64,000 bases of DNA from Adenophora triphylla var. japonica (Eukaryota > Streptophyta > Magnoliopsida > Asterales > Campanulaceae). Positions 21,437-33,067 of this stretch are shown piece by piece. Within the stretch, counting starts at the first letter, position 1. Every line of letters begins with the position of its first letter. The translations under genes were made by a program, and so were the position numbers. The notes beneath the pieces are model-generated. The model was not told the origin of the DNA. It was given only the letters and a program-made list of their open reading frames with translations, and did no database searches. Location of the stretch: positions 62,001 to 126,000 of the forward strand of contig JAFEMH010002511.1 of assembly GCA_022495995.1 (NCBI GenBank), read 5' to 3'.

Positions 21437-23415
21437 ATGGAAGAAGGACACACTGCTAGCAATACTCCTGATCCGAATAATATTCTTGTGGAGGAGACTT
21501 ATGGCAACGCTGGGACTTCTATTCCTCTTGCCAATGGGAGACTGCCACCTCCTCCACCATTGATTGATGGATTGCCCCCACTAGGAATGAATATGCGTTC
21601 TAGTGGGCAGCCAGTAATTGAGGTACTGCCCAACCCTCCCCGTCGTCGACGACGAGGAATACCTGCCGATAGTCAGGCGGGGAGGAATGCTGCCCAGGGG
21701 GCACTAGAGCTTTCCTCCCACAGATTGATCGCAGAACTCTCTTGCATCAACAGATGGACACTCTGCAACATAATTATGAAACACAAAATTCCTTGCTACA
21801 GTTGGATCCAGAACACTCCCTAGCTGAATTTATAAGACCTACGAGGACTGAAAATTCTCTTGGAGGGGAAAGTAATCTTGATAGGCGTGGAAGTCGGGGG
21901 AATAGAGAAAATCTTCCTCCTGGCCAACATCCCCCTCGTCATGATATTGCTGGTAGATCCAAGCAAAACCCCCCAAGATATCCCTCCTAATTATAAGGCA
22001 CCTGGACGTGGAAACACAAGAAACGAGGTAGACATAAGAAATCAATTGAAAAATCAAAATGAACAGGAGGTTAATTCTGCTGACTTAAGAGCAAGGCTCA
22101 GTCATGCAAGGAAAAAACCCTCCTTGTCGTAATACCTCTCCTCGGTATAGGAGCCATGCTCGACCTAGGAGTCCTCCTCGGCATAGGATCCCTCCTCATC
22201 TTAGGACTCCTCCCCGTCCAGAAATGGCTCCTAGGAGGGACAGAACACCTCCTCATCATTTCAGACCCTTGAATGGCAAATCACCATCTGTGCTTGGGGA
22301 TAATCACCAACAACATGAGAAACAAAGTCAAGTGAATGGGCACAGAGAAAAAGAAAAGACACAACGTAGTTCCCACTTTACCTCGGGGATCGGTGAAGAG
22401 ATATACTACTATTGAAAAAGAGACTAGACGAAATGGAGATGGGGAGGAAAGAAGTAGATGATGATACCAGTGCCACCCGTTCTTTCTCCCAACGAATTAA
22501 TGATCTACCTCCCAATCCTGCTTTTAAGATCCCCAGTTTGGAAAAAAAAATGTTGGGACCACAGACGCACGAAATCATGTGAAAAGTTTTTAATACACCA
22601 TAGCCCTACTCACCAAGGCAGATGATATACTTTGTAAGGCTTTCGCGAGTACCTTCTCCAGAACAGCTTTATCTTGGTTTCGTGAGCAAAAGAAGGGAAG
22701 CATCGATAGCTGAAAAATTATGAGTAGGAGGTACCTGGACCACTTTGCAACAACCAGGAAAAGAAAGAAAAGATTGATAGACCTTGCCAACATCGAGCAA
22801 GGTAAAAATGAAATCACGCTAAGTTATTACAATCGGTTTAGAGCCATGGATGACCAGATATAGAAAAGCCTAACTGACCGGGAGGTGATTGTCTGCTTCA
22901 ACTCCGGACTGAGATTCGGACAATTGATCTACGAACTCTCTGCCAGGGACCCTAAATCGAAATCTGATTTGTATAACGTGGCCTACGCTATAGCTATGGC
23001 AGAAGATAAAAGTAAGAAGAGATCTGAAAAATCGGAAGCTGATGCAGTTGGCACCAACCAGGCTTCCAACGGAAGTAACTACAAGGGGAAGAATAGGACC
23101 CGGACTACTGAAAAAGCCAAGGTCTTCACCCCACTCACTAAACCTATCACGGAGATCATGCAATTGGTAAACCTACCAGATCCCCGACTACTCAGTGATC
23201 AATCCAAACATGTCCGGGACAATTACAAGTGATGTGCCTTCCACAAGTATCATGGACATGACACGGATAATTGCATCTCCTTTAAAAGAATGATCCAGAG
23301 ATGGGTGGTTGAAGGCAAACTCGATCTCTACGTTATGAGGAAAGATAACAAGCGAAAAAGAGATGACGATGACGAAGATGATGAAAGGGAAGACAGGCCT
23401 CCTAGGGATAAACAC
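21437..23415 (+). pseudogene. Tat-like gag region
   Basis: The broken reading frames run through the gag-like start (MEEGHTASNTPDPNN), a proline/arginine-rich segment and a capsid-type stretch with FNSGLRFGQLIYELSARDP near 22895. They end at a zinc-knuckle-like CAFHKYHGHDTDNC near 23233-23275 and a Lys/Asp/Glu-rich tail. An in-frame TGA at 23230-23232 directly precedes the knuckle. At least three other frame changes occur upstream (near 21780, 22130 and 22430). The order and motifs follow Tat-clade gag. Not functional. Confidence 0.75.
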
Positions 23416-23559
23416 ATGTTATAAGGGAGGAGACTGTCTCTAACAAAAAAATTGAAAGACCAAATACATGAGCTAAGTAAGGTCTACCACATCCCCGCCT
23501 GAATCCATAAGGAGCAGGAAGTTATCTGCTTCTCCCCTAACGAGCTAGCTGGAAGTTGC

Positions 23560-24373
23560 GCAGCTCGTGAACAACCTTTGGTAATCAAAGAAATGATTGA
23601 TAATTGTGAATCCGAGAGGCTCCTCATAGACTCGGGGGCCTCCAGGGATATTCTATAATATTCTACATTCCAAAAGATGAATCTGAAAGATAGCATACTA
23701 AAGCCATACTCTGGGAGACTAGAAGGCTTCACCAACCATAAAGACAGCGCAATGGGGACGATTGACCTACCTGGAGGTTGGAGAGTATCCTTTTCGAGCT
23801 GAGGTCACAGTGACATTCGTGGTCATGGACGTGACAAGTGACTACCACGCCATCATAGGCATTCCAAGTCAAGGCAAACTCGGGATGGTCGCCTCCCTCC
23901 CCCATCAGCGATTTAAGTTTCCCACTTGCGCTGTAATCGGATGCGTGAGGGCGACCCTCAAAGACTTCTTGGAACATGTAATGAGGAGCAGAAAGGCTGC
24001 CAAAACGATGGAGGTAGACACACCAGAGAAAAATCTGAAAATCTCTAAGTCTGTAAAGACCACCAGCACCAGTTCTAGGCTTAATCTAATTTTTGAAGCA
24101 GAATATGAGGAACACATGATACTAGATATCCATGAGAATGACAGTGATGACACATTTATGTCCGTCCTAGATACATACTCTTATCTCGTCAGCGGCCAGA
24201 ACCAGGGGGCCGACCCTTACATGAGACAAAGAGAGATGCATGATGTAGACGAACTAGTTGAAGTTGAGATACTAGACGTTCATGAGGATGACAACAATGA
24301 CACAGTTCTGTCCGTCTCAGATATAGCTACTCATCTCATCAGCGGCCAGAACTCGGGGGCCGACCTAACTTGA
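23560..24373 (+). pseudogene. Tat-like protease region
   Basis: The aspartic protease motif LLIDSGAS is read at 23611-23643, followed after a frame change by DYHAIIGIPSQGKLG (about 23840-23880), the conserved downstream part of Ty3-type proteases. A 130-bp acidic segment with DIHENDSDDT and SGQNQGAD is directly duplicated (about 24115-24215 and 24265-24365). Downstream of this the reverse transcriptase should begin, but the sequence passes straight to the integrase C-terminus. Confidence 0.7.
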
Positions 24374-24508
24374 GACAAGGAGAGCTGCAGGATGAAGATG
24401 AACGAGTTGAGTTGGATATCCCCACAACAAAAAAATCAAACTATAAAGAACAAATCAACAAGGTTAATAGGCTCCTAGACCTAGACCTAGTAGATGAGAA
24501 AAGAGTAG

Positions 24509-24764
24509 ATGAGAATGGTGAACTACAAGCAAAGGACCAAAGCCTACCATGACAAGAAAATCAATAAAAGGGTATTCCAAGTTAAGGACTGGGTGTTTAG
24601 AAAGATTGAAGGTACAGGCAGAAAGGCAGAACAGAACAAGCTCTCCCCAAACTGGGAAGACCCCTACATCATCACTCAAATCATTAGAAGGGACCAACAG
24701 AATGAAAAACCAAGATGGGCAAGAGCTGAAACATCCGTGGCATTCTTATCAACTACAAAAATAA
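24509..24764 (+). pseudogene. Integrase C-terminal remnant
   Basis: The frame from 24509 reads YHDKKINKRVFQVKDWVFRK followed by LSPNWEDPYIIT. This is the standard C-terminal part of plant Ty3 integrases (basic YHD-K-R-F-VGD-V-RK, then a GPYI/V strand). Everything between protease and this point is missing. It ends with a frame change near 24765. Confidence 0.8.
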
Positions 24765-24919
24765 TATCACTAGTTTTAAGTTTGTTTTTTGATTAAAGTA
24801 GATTAGTCCTTGTTAGTCCTTTTTTTTTTGTTTACAAATAGAATAGGATTGCAGTTCGATGTAATCAGTTTCAGACAATAAATTCAATTTTCATCAATAG
24901 ACTATGACTAGCAAGACAA

Positions 24920-25330
24920 AAACACTAAAAGATGAGGAGCCTACTCCTCGCACATTGGGCAAAATGCCTAGGGGTAAAAGACGAGGAGCCTACTCCTCGC
25001 ACATTGGGCGGGTAAAAGATGAGGAAGGCCTACGTAGGTGCCGAGTAAGACCTACGTAGGTGCCGAGGAAAGCCTACTCCTCGCCCCTTAGGTGAAATGC
25101 CTAGGAGTAAAAAGACGATTAGCCTACTCCTCGCACATTGGGCAAAATGTCTAAGGGTAAAAGACGAGTAGCGTAATACTCGCACCTTGGGCAAAATGCC
25201 TAAGGGTAAAGGACGAGTAGCATACTCCTCGCACCTTGGGTGAAATGCCCAAGTCTTTTAAAATGAGCAGCCTATTGCTTGCACCTTGGATGAAATGTCC
25301 AAATCCTAAAGACGAGCAGCCTAATGCTCG
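24920..25330 (+). repeat. Tandem repeats before the 3' LTR
   Basis: Six to seven imperfect units of about 55 bp carry AGACGAGGAGCCTACTCCTC, then GCACATTGGGCAAAATGCC, then TAGGGGTAAA. The GAGGAGCCTACTCCTC part is a near-perfect palindrome. Short CCTACGTAGGTGCCGAG units of the LTR type interrupt the array near 25027-25068. Tandem arrays in the 3' untranslated region are known for Tat elements. Confidence 0.85.
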
Positions 25331-25499
25331 CACCCAAGGTGAATATCTCGGCAATAATGAGCTTGCCTGCCAACTTCAAATAACCAGCTGATAAATGATT
25401 GAGTTGCCTCGAAATTTGAGAAACCTACTGGTATTCGTAAGACCAAGGACGAGCTGCACTTCCTCCTTGGCATAGCCGAGCTAGGAAGTCGGGGGCCAC

Positions 25500-28189
25500 T
25501 GAACGATATAAACTGAGTACAACCATGGGCCATAAAACGAGAAAAGACCCAATGAATTTAGACCAACGAAAAATATACTCAATTCTTAAATATGACATAT
25601 GGAATGGGCTTACCTACCTATGATCATCACTTTCACCTCGTCTAGTCCTTATGTCGACCTGGATATAAGTATCCATTCCTATGACAAGCACGACCAGAGA
25701 ATTGAACTATGTCGACCTGTACATATTAGAGAGATTCTATAACTAAGGCAGAAATATCAATATATGTCAACCAAGGCATATGTAGGTGCCGAGGAAGGCC
25801 TACGTAGGTGCCGAGAAAGGCCTACGTATGTGCCGACCAAGGCCTAGTTAGGTGCCGAAGAAAGCCTACGTAGGTGCCGATAAAGGCCTACGTAGGTGCC
25901 CACCTGTAAGTACTCCAATTTGAGTTGTTAGCATTTTCGTTAGAAAATTAACGAAAGTTTTAACATTCCTAACATTTCTAACTATTCCTAACTTTTCTAA
26001 CAAAGTAAGGGTAAAGTAGGCATTGCTATTTAAAGATAAACCAAGGAAAGCATCTCAAAAAGAAAAGAAATTGGAAAAATCCGAATCTGGTAAGCTGAAA
26101 AATAGCAACCAGTTTGAATTTTCAAAAGATATTCCTTGTGTCCAAAGCCTGGAGCTGCATTTAATGAACAGTGCACGCTTCCAGTTTGGTCCGCGCGGAT
26201 GACAATGGAAATTTCAGAGGCCTATAAATTAAGCCCTTCAGTCACAGAAATAAGGAGACAACACATTTCACAACTGCACCTTGGCGAAAATAGGGAGAAA
26301 ACAGTGAAAATTCTCTAGAATTGTCACCTTTTTCTCTTAATTATTTTCCCAAATCCCATTCACTCTCAAATTCAAACACTCACATATTCAAGCCTCATAC
26401 ACAAACACAAGGAAGATAGGTATAATCTCCCTCTCCTTACCCTAAATTTCTCTCATCCATGCATGTATTTTCAAACTTCAAAATGTAGTTTGTTCATCTT
26501 CTTGCCCTAGATCCAAGAAGATCACCATGGAAGTTCATCTCCATGGTTGATCTTCTACAAGGATTAACATTATCTTCGAATTGTTCTTACTTACTTGCAA
26601 ATGCATTTTCAAAACCCTAAAAACCATTTTCATACATCAAATCTTCATTTTCAAGGATAAAATCCCCACTTCCCAAGCAAATGAAATGCTTAAGTCCTAA
26701 TGTACCCCAAGGATGGTTTGATATAGTAGATCACCACTAAAATGTATAGTGACTACTAATCAAAACCTAGGGAAATGGGGACAAGCATGGATGCAAAACC
26801 CCCTTAAAATCATGTTTTTCTTCTTAAGAAAGTTGCTGTCCAGTAGCAACTTTCTAAGACCTCTGTCCATGGTCTAATTTTTTGGACACAGGTAAACTTG
26901 TAATTTGGTGTTGACTACAAAACACTTTTTGTAGACAACATTTAGAGATTTCCAGACATATTTTTATTTCATTTTTTGCGTGAGTAAAACTCCCTTTTTC
27001 AAATTTTTCTTTTAAAGATCAGTTCATCAGTCTCTGGAAATCCAGATTTCACATTTGAGATTTCCAGAAGGTTTTGGTCCCTCAAATAATCTCCAAAATG
27101 GAAAATTCTTTCACATAAATCTTATTTAAGGTGTCTGGAACAACTTTCATCCTCTGAGTTTCCCCAGATTCTGGAGTTTTGAAGCCCTTAAGTCCATTTC
27201 AAAATAAAGTGTCCACTGCCTTTTTCATTCTGGCAGAAATGTTTTTCAACTTCAAAAAATCCTTTGAGTCCCAAAATTCAACCCAAAAATCATACCAAAA
27301 ATCATGGGATTTGTTCAAAGTCTAATAAAGAGTTCCCAATTTTTACTTTCCAGTTTCAACTTATTTTGGCCAAAACACACACACACACACACAAAAGGTT
27401 TTTAATGCTTGGAAGACTCGTTTTACGAGGCATTCCGGGTGAACACTAACGTTCTTCCCGGCGTGTAACGTGACCTCCGAACCCAAATCTCTCATTTCGG
27501 GCATTTTTCAAAGTTTTGGCCCTTAAAACAAAAAATGACGTGGCGACTCCGTTTTCCGATTTTATTTGGTTTTCAAAGAAACGAAAAATCGATTTTTTCC
27601 GCGAATGGCAACATCGTTACACCACCAAGGCCTACATAGGTGCCGACCAAGGCCTTTGTAGGTGCCGAGTAAGGCCTACGTAGGTGCCGACTAAGGCATG
27701 TTCAAATGACGACCAACACCTATAAGACTCCTATTATGACAAGGGGAATGGGCTTCTCTACCCTTGCTCACCTCTTACTCGGCATTCACAAATGTCGACC
27801 AACACCAAATGACGAGTAGCACGCCTGCTAGTGATACGTACAAAAGACAATTCTAATCCTACTCAAAAAAGGATTGTGGGATGTTGTAATTCCACTAGAA
27901 TTATAACTCTCCTGTCACACAACTGTCTATTAAAAGATGGACTCTACATCTTACAACTATAAATACAAGTCATAATTCACATATTTTTGTAACGCATCTT
28001 TTAATTCTCAAGTTTTGTCAATTGATTTGTTATATACATTACACGAATACTTACTATCACGCCGTAGGGTATTCACCGATGAAGGCCTTGCTTATTTTAC
28101 GTGTTTGTTCATTTTTTCAGACTATTCAAAAATACAGTATACAATATGTCGCTGGATTTGAACTGATACGAACGTTTTTGGCATCATCA
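25500..28189 (+). repeat. 3' LTR of the Tat-like element, with insertion
   Basis: The LTR starts TGAACGATATAAACTG directly after GGGGGCCAC and ends GGCATCATCA. Without the nested solo LTR (25905-27621) and one TSD it is about 968 bp, and it aligns to the 5' LTR throughout. The GGCCTACGTAGGTGCCGA array lies at 25780-25899 and resumes at 27627-27695 beyond the insertion. Confidence 0.85.
25905..27621 (+). mobile_element. Solo LTR nested in the 3' LTR
   Basis: The 1717-bp segment begins TGTAAGTACTCC and ends CATCGTTACA (TGTAA / TTACA inverted) and is flanked by CCACC at 25900-25904 and 27622-27626. It has a TATA-like CCTATAAATTAAG near 26220, consistent with an LTR promoter read on the plus strand, and a CA repeat near 27376-27394. 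No coding domains. The word TGGCGACTCCG near 27540 resembles a tRNA-Arg type primer site used by Ogre/Tat elements, yet it lies inside these ends. So the exact family is uncertain. Confidence 0.75.
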
Positions 28190-28755
28190 CACGCTATACT
28201 ATAAGGTTTTTTGATTCCCTTTAATTTTAGAATATGTCAATTTTAGCACTTTCAAAATTTTTAGTAATGACATTTTATTAATAAAAATAATGAATATATA
28301 TATTTTAATTTTCTTAATTTTGAGAAACTTTTGTACTAAATTATTACACGGGCATCAACCTAAAAAAAAAAAAAAAAAAAGATTTTGCTACCGAAAAATA
28401 ATACAAGCACATGTATCGAAATCCAATTCTTGTCATAAATGGTGGATTATAATTTGATTTAACCTAAAAGAAAGGCCCTACCAACCACAATGAATATCTT
28501 GACATTATTAACTACACTACTTTTGTCTTGAATCCTTATCAGAATCCTTTCGACGAGACAGCATTTCATTTTCTTTCTTCTTTTTCTATTTCTATGCCAA
28601 CTTTCGAAAGGGACATCTTTCAACTTCTTTATCTATTTATAGTCTTTGGCTAAAATAAGTAAATAAATCTATTTATAGTCTATTTTTGTCGTTCCTTATT
28701 ATTTTATTGTTTACTTATATTTTCAACAAGGACTGTTAATTAGTATCCCAAAATA
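28190..28755. other. AT-rich intergenic DNA
   Basis: There is an A18 run near 28363-28381 and no gene or element ends that I can define. Confidence 0.6.
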
Positions 28756-29705
28756 TTAAAGATATTCATTTTGATGACATCATCGTTACCGGTTCTTCTG
28801 TCACATCCGTTAACCATGTTCTTGATGCCATTTGTGGCAAATTTGATAGCCGGCGGTTGGGACCCCTGAGGTTCTTTTTGGGCGTTGAAGCTACACGCAC
28901 CAAAACTCACCTGCATTTGAATCAGTCTAGGTATGCTACTGATCTCCTTCACAAGTTCAATATGCATTTGAGCAAACCAGCACCCACCCCTCTAGCACCC
29001 GGCCTTCATCTCTCAGCTTCTGACGGGGACCCTCTCTCCGACACCACTTCTTATCGTAGTATGGTTGGAGGACTTCAATATATTACTCTCACCCGACCAG
29101 ATATATCTTTTGCTGTTAACCAAGTGTGCCAATTTATGCATTCTCCTCGGACAACCCATTTACAAGCTGTTAAACGTATCTTTCGGTTTCTTAAAGGTAC
29201 GATAAATCTTGGTCTCTCCTTCCAAAGTTCACCGACACATCCTCAGAAGCATATAGTGATGCCGACCGGGCCGGTCACCCGACAATCGCCGCCTACAACC
29301 GGCGCTTGTGTGTTTATTGGTCCTAACTTAGTGGCATGGTCGCAAAGAAACAACATACGCCTCTCGTTCTAGTAGCGAGGCGGAGTATCGAGCGTTAGCC
29401 TCCACGCGCCGCCGAACTTCGTTGGTTCTCCTATCTCTACAGTGGAACTCCGGACTCCACTTAGCTCCTCCTCGACTTCTATGTGACAACATATCGGCGC
29501 TTCACATGTCCAAGAACCCGGTTTTTCACGCTCGTACTCGTCACATTGAGATCGATCTTCATTTTGTTCGTGAGCTACATCACCGCGGTTTCTTACGTCT
29601 TCATCATGTTGCCTCCTCAGATCAAGTTGCCGACATATTCACTAAAAGTCTTGCTGCACCAAGATTCCAACTACTTTCCGGCAAGCTACATCTCTGCTCC
29701 GTTCC
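28756..29705 (+). pseudogene. Ty1/copia reverse transcriptase end and RNase H
   Basis: Reading starts within reverse transcriptase at the active site (HFDDIIVTGSS, where YVDD is usual). It continues through LGPLRFFLGVEA, YRSMVGGLQYITLTRPDISF, then after a frame change near 29225 RNase H (STTGACVFIGPNLVAWSQ). It ends with HARTRHIEIDLHFVRE and VADIFTKSL, all typical of copia pol. A second frame change lies near 29370. The fragment is truncated at its 5' side, with gag, protease and integrase lost. Confidence 0.9.
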
Positions 29706-29723
29706 GATTAGCTTGAGGGGGGG

Positions 29724-30098
29724 TGAAAGCAATAAAATGAGTTATGGAGGTCCAATCACATAAAATACAAGATATGGAGTATGTCAATCACGGATGTTAT
29801 GTTTGTCCATATCTTGTATTCACAGTATGTATCAATCTCTTGTAATTATCCTTGTAATTAGCCCTATAACTAAGGTAGGTAGATTAGTATAGAATAATTA
29901 GAGAATATCTTTTCCTATGTAATAGTATTCTATTTAAACAAGGTATCACCCACAACCAAAAGTAGGTTGGGTTACATTGTTCACATCAGTCATCAGTGTC
30001 TTTCTTTCTTTCTCTCTCAGTTCGTCTTCTGCATTTTATTTTCTTCTTCCGTTTTATGCTTCCGTTGCAGGTGACGTCGTACACATTTGCCACATTCA
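29724..30098 (+). repeat. 3' LTR of the truncated copia element
   Basis: It follows a polypurine tract TTGAGGGGGGG (29713-29723), starts TGAAAGCAATAAAATG and ends near CACATTCA, so the ends are TGAA...TTCA. It has a TTTAAAC TATA-like site near 29932. The other LTR is missing. Confidence 0.75.
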
Positions 30099-30132
30099 CA
30101 ACAACTATCTTGATGTAAAACAACAACTATCT

Positions 30133-30693
30133 TGATGTAAAGTAAACGCAGCAAAATTAAAAAAAATAAAAGATAATCGATTGAATTCTCGCAAAAGGAG
30201 TAAAATCGATTAACAAATAAAAGAGATATGATTAAAATCTCGCAAAAGAATTTAACCTAATAATCAACCGAAGAAGATTATTCTGCAAGCCAACGAATTG
30301 ACTTAATAAGAAACTCCTAAGAGAATCTTCTGCAAGCTAAAAAGCTTAAGGGAAAATCCCACAATTGCAAAGCAATAATTTTATTAATAAGAAATAGTCT
30401 AAATTCGGATTACAACCTTAGGCCTATTTTATAGTGCCCATAAAACTTGAAAAACAATCCTAAACCTTCTAGAATTACTCCTAACCTATATGGTAACTAA
30501 ATAGGACTCAAAAACTAGTAAATCTCCTCAAAATCTACTCTAAAATCACCTCTAATCATCCTATTAAAATAAATGACGAAAATAATAAATAAAATATAAA
30601 CTAAAACAAATTAAATCCTAAAATACTAATTAAAATACAAAAATAATTAATATATTTGACTTGGTCAAATATTTCTTGAACCGGATTACATCA
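30133..30693 (-). repeat. 3' LTR (561 bp)
   Basis: The copy at the plus-strand left side is the 3' LTR of this minus-strand element. Its first bases together with the target site are duplicated just outside: ACAACTATCTTGATGTAAA occurs at 30101-30119 and again at 30123-30141. Confidence 0.9.
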
Positions 30694-30968
30694 TTCACCC
30701 CCACTTGAAAAAGAATTCGCCCCAAATCCTCGTCCGATCTTTGAAACGAGCCATTCCATCGAAATAAATATTTTGAATAAATCTTCATCTTTAACGTAGA
30801 AGGAATTGAAAGAACTTGAATTAATCCGTTCCACCAAAATAAATACTTCGAATAAATCAAAACTTTCCTCATCCTCGGAAGAAATAAGAATACCTTTCCA
30901 TCCCATTGAAACAAGTATTTGGAATAAATATGACAACGAAGCATTATAGGCATGAAAATTTCCTCCAA
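30691..30968 (-). pseudogene. Remnant with IYSKYLF repeats next to the 3' LTR
   Basis: Between the ORF and the polypurine tract, one frame has three repeats of IYSKYLF-W-G (HIYSKYLFQWDG, LIYSKYLFWWNG, KIYSKYLFRWNG), spaced about 25-27 residues. Another frame ends GFGANSFSSGGE just before the polypurine tract. That resembles the end of many Ty3 polyproteins (an RTN-F-EGG motif), hinting that the element is a deletion derivative of a Ty3 parent. Confidence 0.45.
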
Positions 30969-31004
30969 AAATAAGATTATACCATCTTCCGCATCAATCT
31001 CTTG

Positions 31005-31757
31005 TCAATCGTCCGGATAAATATATATATTATCAATCCCACTAACCTTTTGTCGATCTACCTCCCCGACCTTTCCATGATCCACAAAATTTTTGCCCCA
31101 TATAAAATTTGATTTTGCAACAAACAAATTCATATTAACAGTATCCTCCACCTTGGGCTCAACTAGGGCATGAATAGGGACACTAAAATCTGCAGTAACA
31201 ATATTACTACATACCTTAATTACTTCGCTCGTTGCAATTTCACATAGATCATCATCTTTAGATTCTTCCATCACTTGAACAATGCAAACATCTTCTGCGA
31301 CTTCACAAATAACCTCTTCATCAAAAGCTTCTTCTTGAGTAGGAAATTCTTCAATAACAAGGCGACGTTCTTCCTCCTCAAGACGCTTCAATTCAATAGC
31401 TTTTTGTGCTTTCAAACGTCGAACTTGTTTCAAATAAGAACAAGCTATGTGCCAAAGAGGTTCAGATTTTTTTAAAGCCTCATCCCTATACTCTCTATGC
31501 AAATTCACTATGAATTGTTTTTCTGGCGGAAGTCGGCCGCTTACAAGAAGGGATTCATAATGAAGAAAGAAATCATGGTGGAAGTTGGCCTCCTTTGAAA
31601 GTTCCCCCTCCTTAAAAAAATAATATTTCGCCTGTTGATTAGCATGAATCAAACTATCATTGATCCCATTAACAACAGATTTGATTAAGGTGACATTCGA
31701 GGCGATCAATTTTTGGAGGAGTGCCTTCATGTCGTTGTTTCCTTGATCTCCAGCCAT
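31005..31757 (-). CDS. 250-residue ORF of the non-autonomous LTR element
   Basis: I do not recognise this protein. It starts MAGDQGNNDMKALLQKL 36 bp inside the 5' LTR edge, where gag would be. Residues 1-100 are mixed helical, with a tract of Phe/His/Tyr (FHHDFFLHYESLL). Residues about 115-140 are a Lys/Arg/Glu-rich probable coiled coil (LKAQKAIELKRLEEEERRL). The last 110 residues are acidic with many Val and Ile. There is no zinc knuckle or capsid motif that I can see. The frame is intact over 250 codons in a recently inserted copy, which suggests the ORF is or was selected. Position suggests an RNA- or particle-binding role; that is inference only. Confidence 0.6.
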   Translation of the reverse strand: MAGDQGNNDMKALLQKLIASNVTLIKSVVNGINDSLIHANQQAKYYFFKEGELSKEANFHHDFFLHYESLLVSGRLPPEKQFIVNLHREYRDEALKKSEPLWHIACSYLKQVRRLKAQKAIELKRLEEEERRLVIEEFPTQEEAFDEEVICEVAEDVCIVQVMEESKDDDLCEIATSEVIKVCSNIVTADFSVPIHALVEPKVEDTVNMNLFVAKSNFIWGKNFVDHGKVGEVDRQKVSGIDNIYIYPDD

Positions 31758-31793
31758 GATAATTCTTGGATAGTCCTTTGTTCTGGTACCAAC

Positions 31794-32352
31794 TGATGTA
31801 AAGTAAACGCAGCGGAATTAAAAAAAATAAAAGATAATCGATTGAATCCTCGCAAAAGGAGTAAAATCGATTAACAAATAAAAGGGATATGATTAAAATC
31901 TCGCAAAAGAATTTAACCTAATAATCAACCGAAGAAGATTATTCTGCAAGCCAACGAATTGACTTAATAAGAAACTCCTAAGAGAATCTTCTGCAAGCTA
32001 AAAAGCTTAAGAGAAAATCCCACAATTGCAAAGCAATAATTTTATTAATAAGAAATAGTCTAAATTCGGATTACAACCTTAGGCCTATTTTATAGTGCCC
32101 ATAAAACTTGAAAAACAATCCTAAACCTTCTAGAATTACTCCTAACCTATATGGTAACTAAATAGGACTCTAAAACTAGTAAATCTCCTCAAAATCTACT
32201 CTAAAATCACCTCTAATCATCCTATTAAAATAAATGACGAAAATAATAAATAATATAAACTAAAACAAATTAAATCCTAAAATACTAATTAAAATACAAA
32301 AATAATTAATATATTTGACTTGGTCAAATATTTCTTGAACCGGATTACATCA
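31794..32352 (-). repeat. 5' LTR (559 bp)
   Basis: Near-identical to the other LTR and next to the primer-binding site at about 31780-31792. Confidence 0.9.
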
Positions 32353-32357
32353 TATCT

Positions 32358-33003
32358 TTATATTTTGATTTTTTTATTATTATTTTACTTTTCTCACTCA
32401 TACTACTCATTTATTTCTTAATTACGTACACACAATTTTAGTAATCAATAATAATAATATGAATTGAATATTGCTTTTAGTGTCTAGATATTTTCTTTTT
32501 GGTACAAGGTCGATTATAACACCACCAGTACCACAAACTATAGCTCATAAGACACCAGTCTAACCCTTTCAGCAATGGAGATGCAAATTCCATAAAAATG
32601 GGAAATCCAATTCCCACCACCCCACTTCCTTCCTTTCATTATTAGTTGTTGGGTAAAATTGTGCTGATTTTTTTTATAAAAATATAATTATTTCGTTTTG
32701 GGATAAAAGTTTTTTACTTTTCTTTTCTATACGTGTTAGGGTAAAAGCTTCATTTTTTTTTTTTAAAAATGACAAATAATAAATAGTGTTTTCGACAACT
32801 TTATCATTATTATTACAAAATAACCAACAATTACTAACCTACTTTTTTATCCACTTGTATTATTAATAGTGTTTTAGAGAAATATCTTTAATCCACTTAA
32901 AATATTTACCCATCTTTTATTATTTCTTTAATTAATATAAGCATGCAAATTTAAGATAGGACGCTCATTTGTAACGGACAAAAAAAAATTACGTCACTTA
33001 TTA
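32358..33003. other. AT-rich intergenic DNA
   Basis: No gene or element ends seen. Confidence 0.6.
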
Positions 33004-33067
33004 CTCCCTCCGTCCTTAAATGAAAATTTCAAAAAAAAAATCGATAATCATTTTTAGGGACAGAGAG
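33004..33067. mobile_element. 64-bp Stowaway-like remnant
   Basis: CTCCCTCCGTCCTTAAATG on the left and TTTAGGGACAGAGAG on the right are flanked by TA. At 64 bp it is a minimal element of little more than two termini. Confidence 0.6.

Larger units (their letters stand above)
20368..28189 (+). mobile_element. Tat-like Ty3/gypsy element, internally deleted
   Basis: A 5' LTR (20368-21359) and a 3' LTR (25500-28189, enlarged by a nested solo LTR) flank gag, protease and the last part of integrase. Reverse transcriptase, RNase H and most of integrase are absent. The sequence inside the 5' LTR (TTGGTTTCATTGTCGGGAAC, 21362-21381) is a diverged form of the TGGCGCCGTTGTCGGGGA-type primer-binding site common in Athila/Tat elements. 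A GGGGGCC tract abuts the 3' LTR. No convincing target duplication is left (TTCAC against CACGC). The element can only have moved with help in trans. Confidence 0.85.
30133..32352 (-). mobile_element. 2.2-kb non-autonomous LTR retrotransposon
   Basis: LTRs at 30133-30693 and 31794-32352 start TGATGTAA and end TTACATCA and are flanked by TATCT (30128-30132 and 32353-32357). They differ at roughly six positions plus a 2-bp indel, so insertion is recent. On the minus strand the primer site next to the 5' LTR reads TGGTACCAGAAC (two changes from the initiator-Met type). The polypurine tract AAGTGGGGGTGAA precedes the 3' LTR. Only 1.1 kb of interior is present, with one ORF and a remnant that looks like the end of a Ty3 polyprotein. 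No protease, RT or integrase. Confidence 0.92.
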
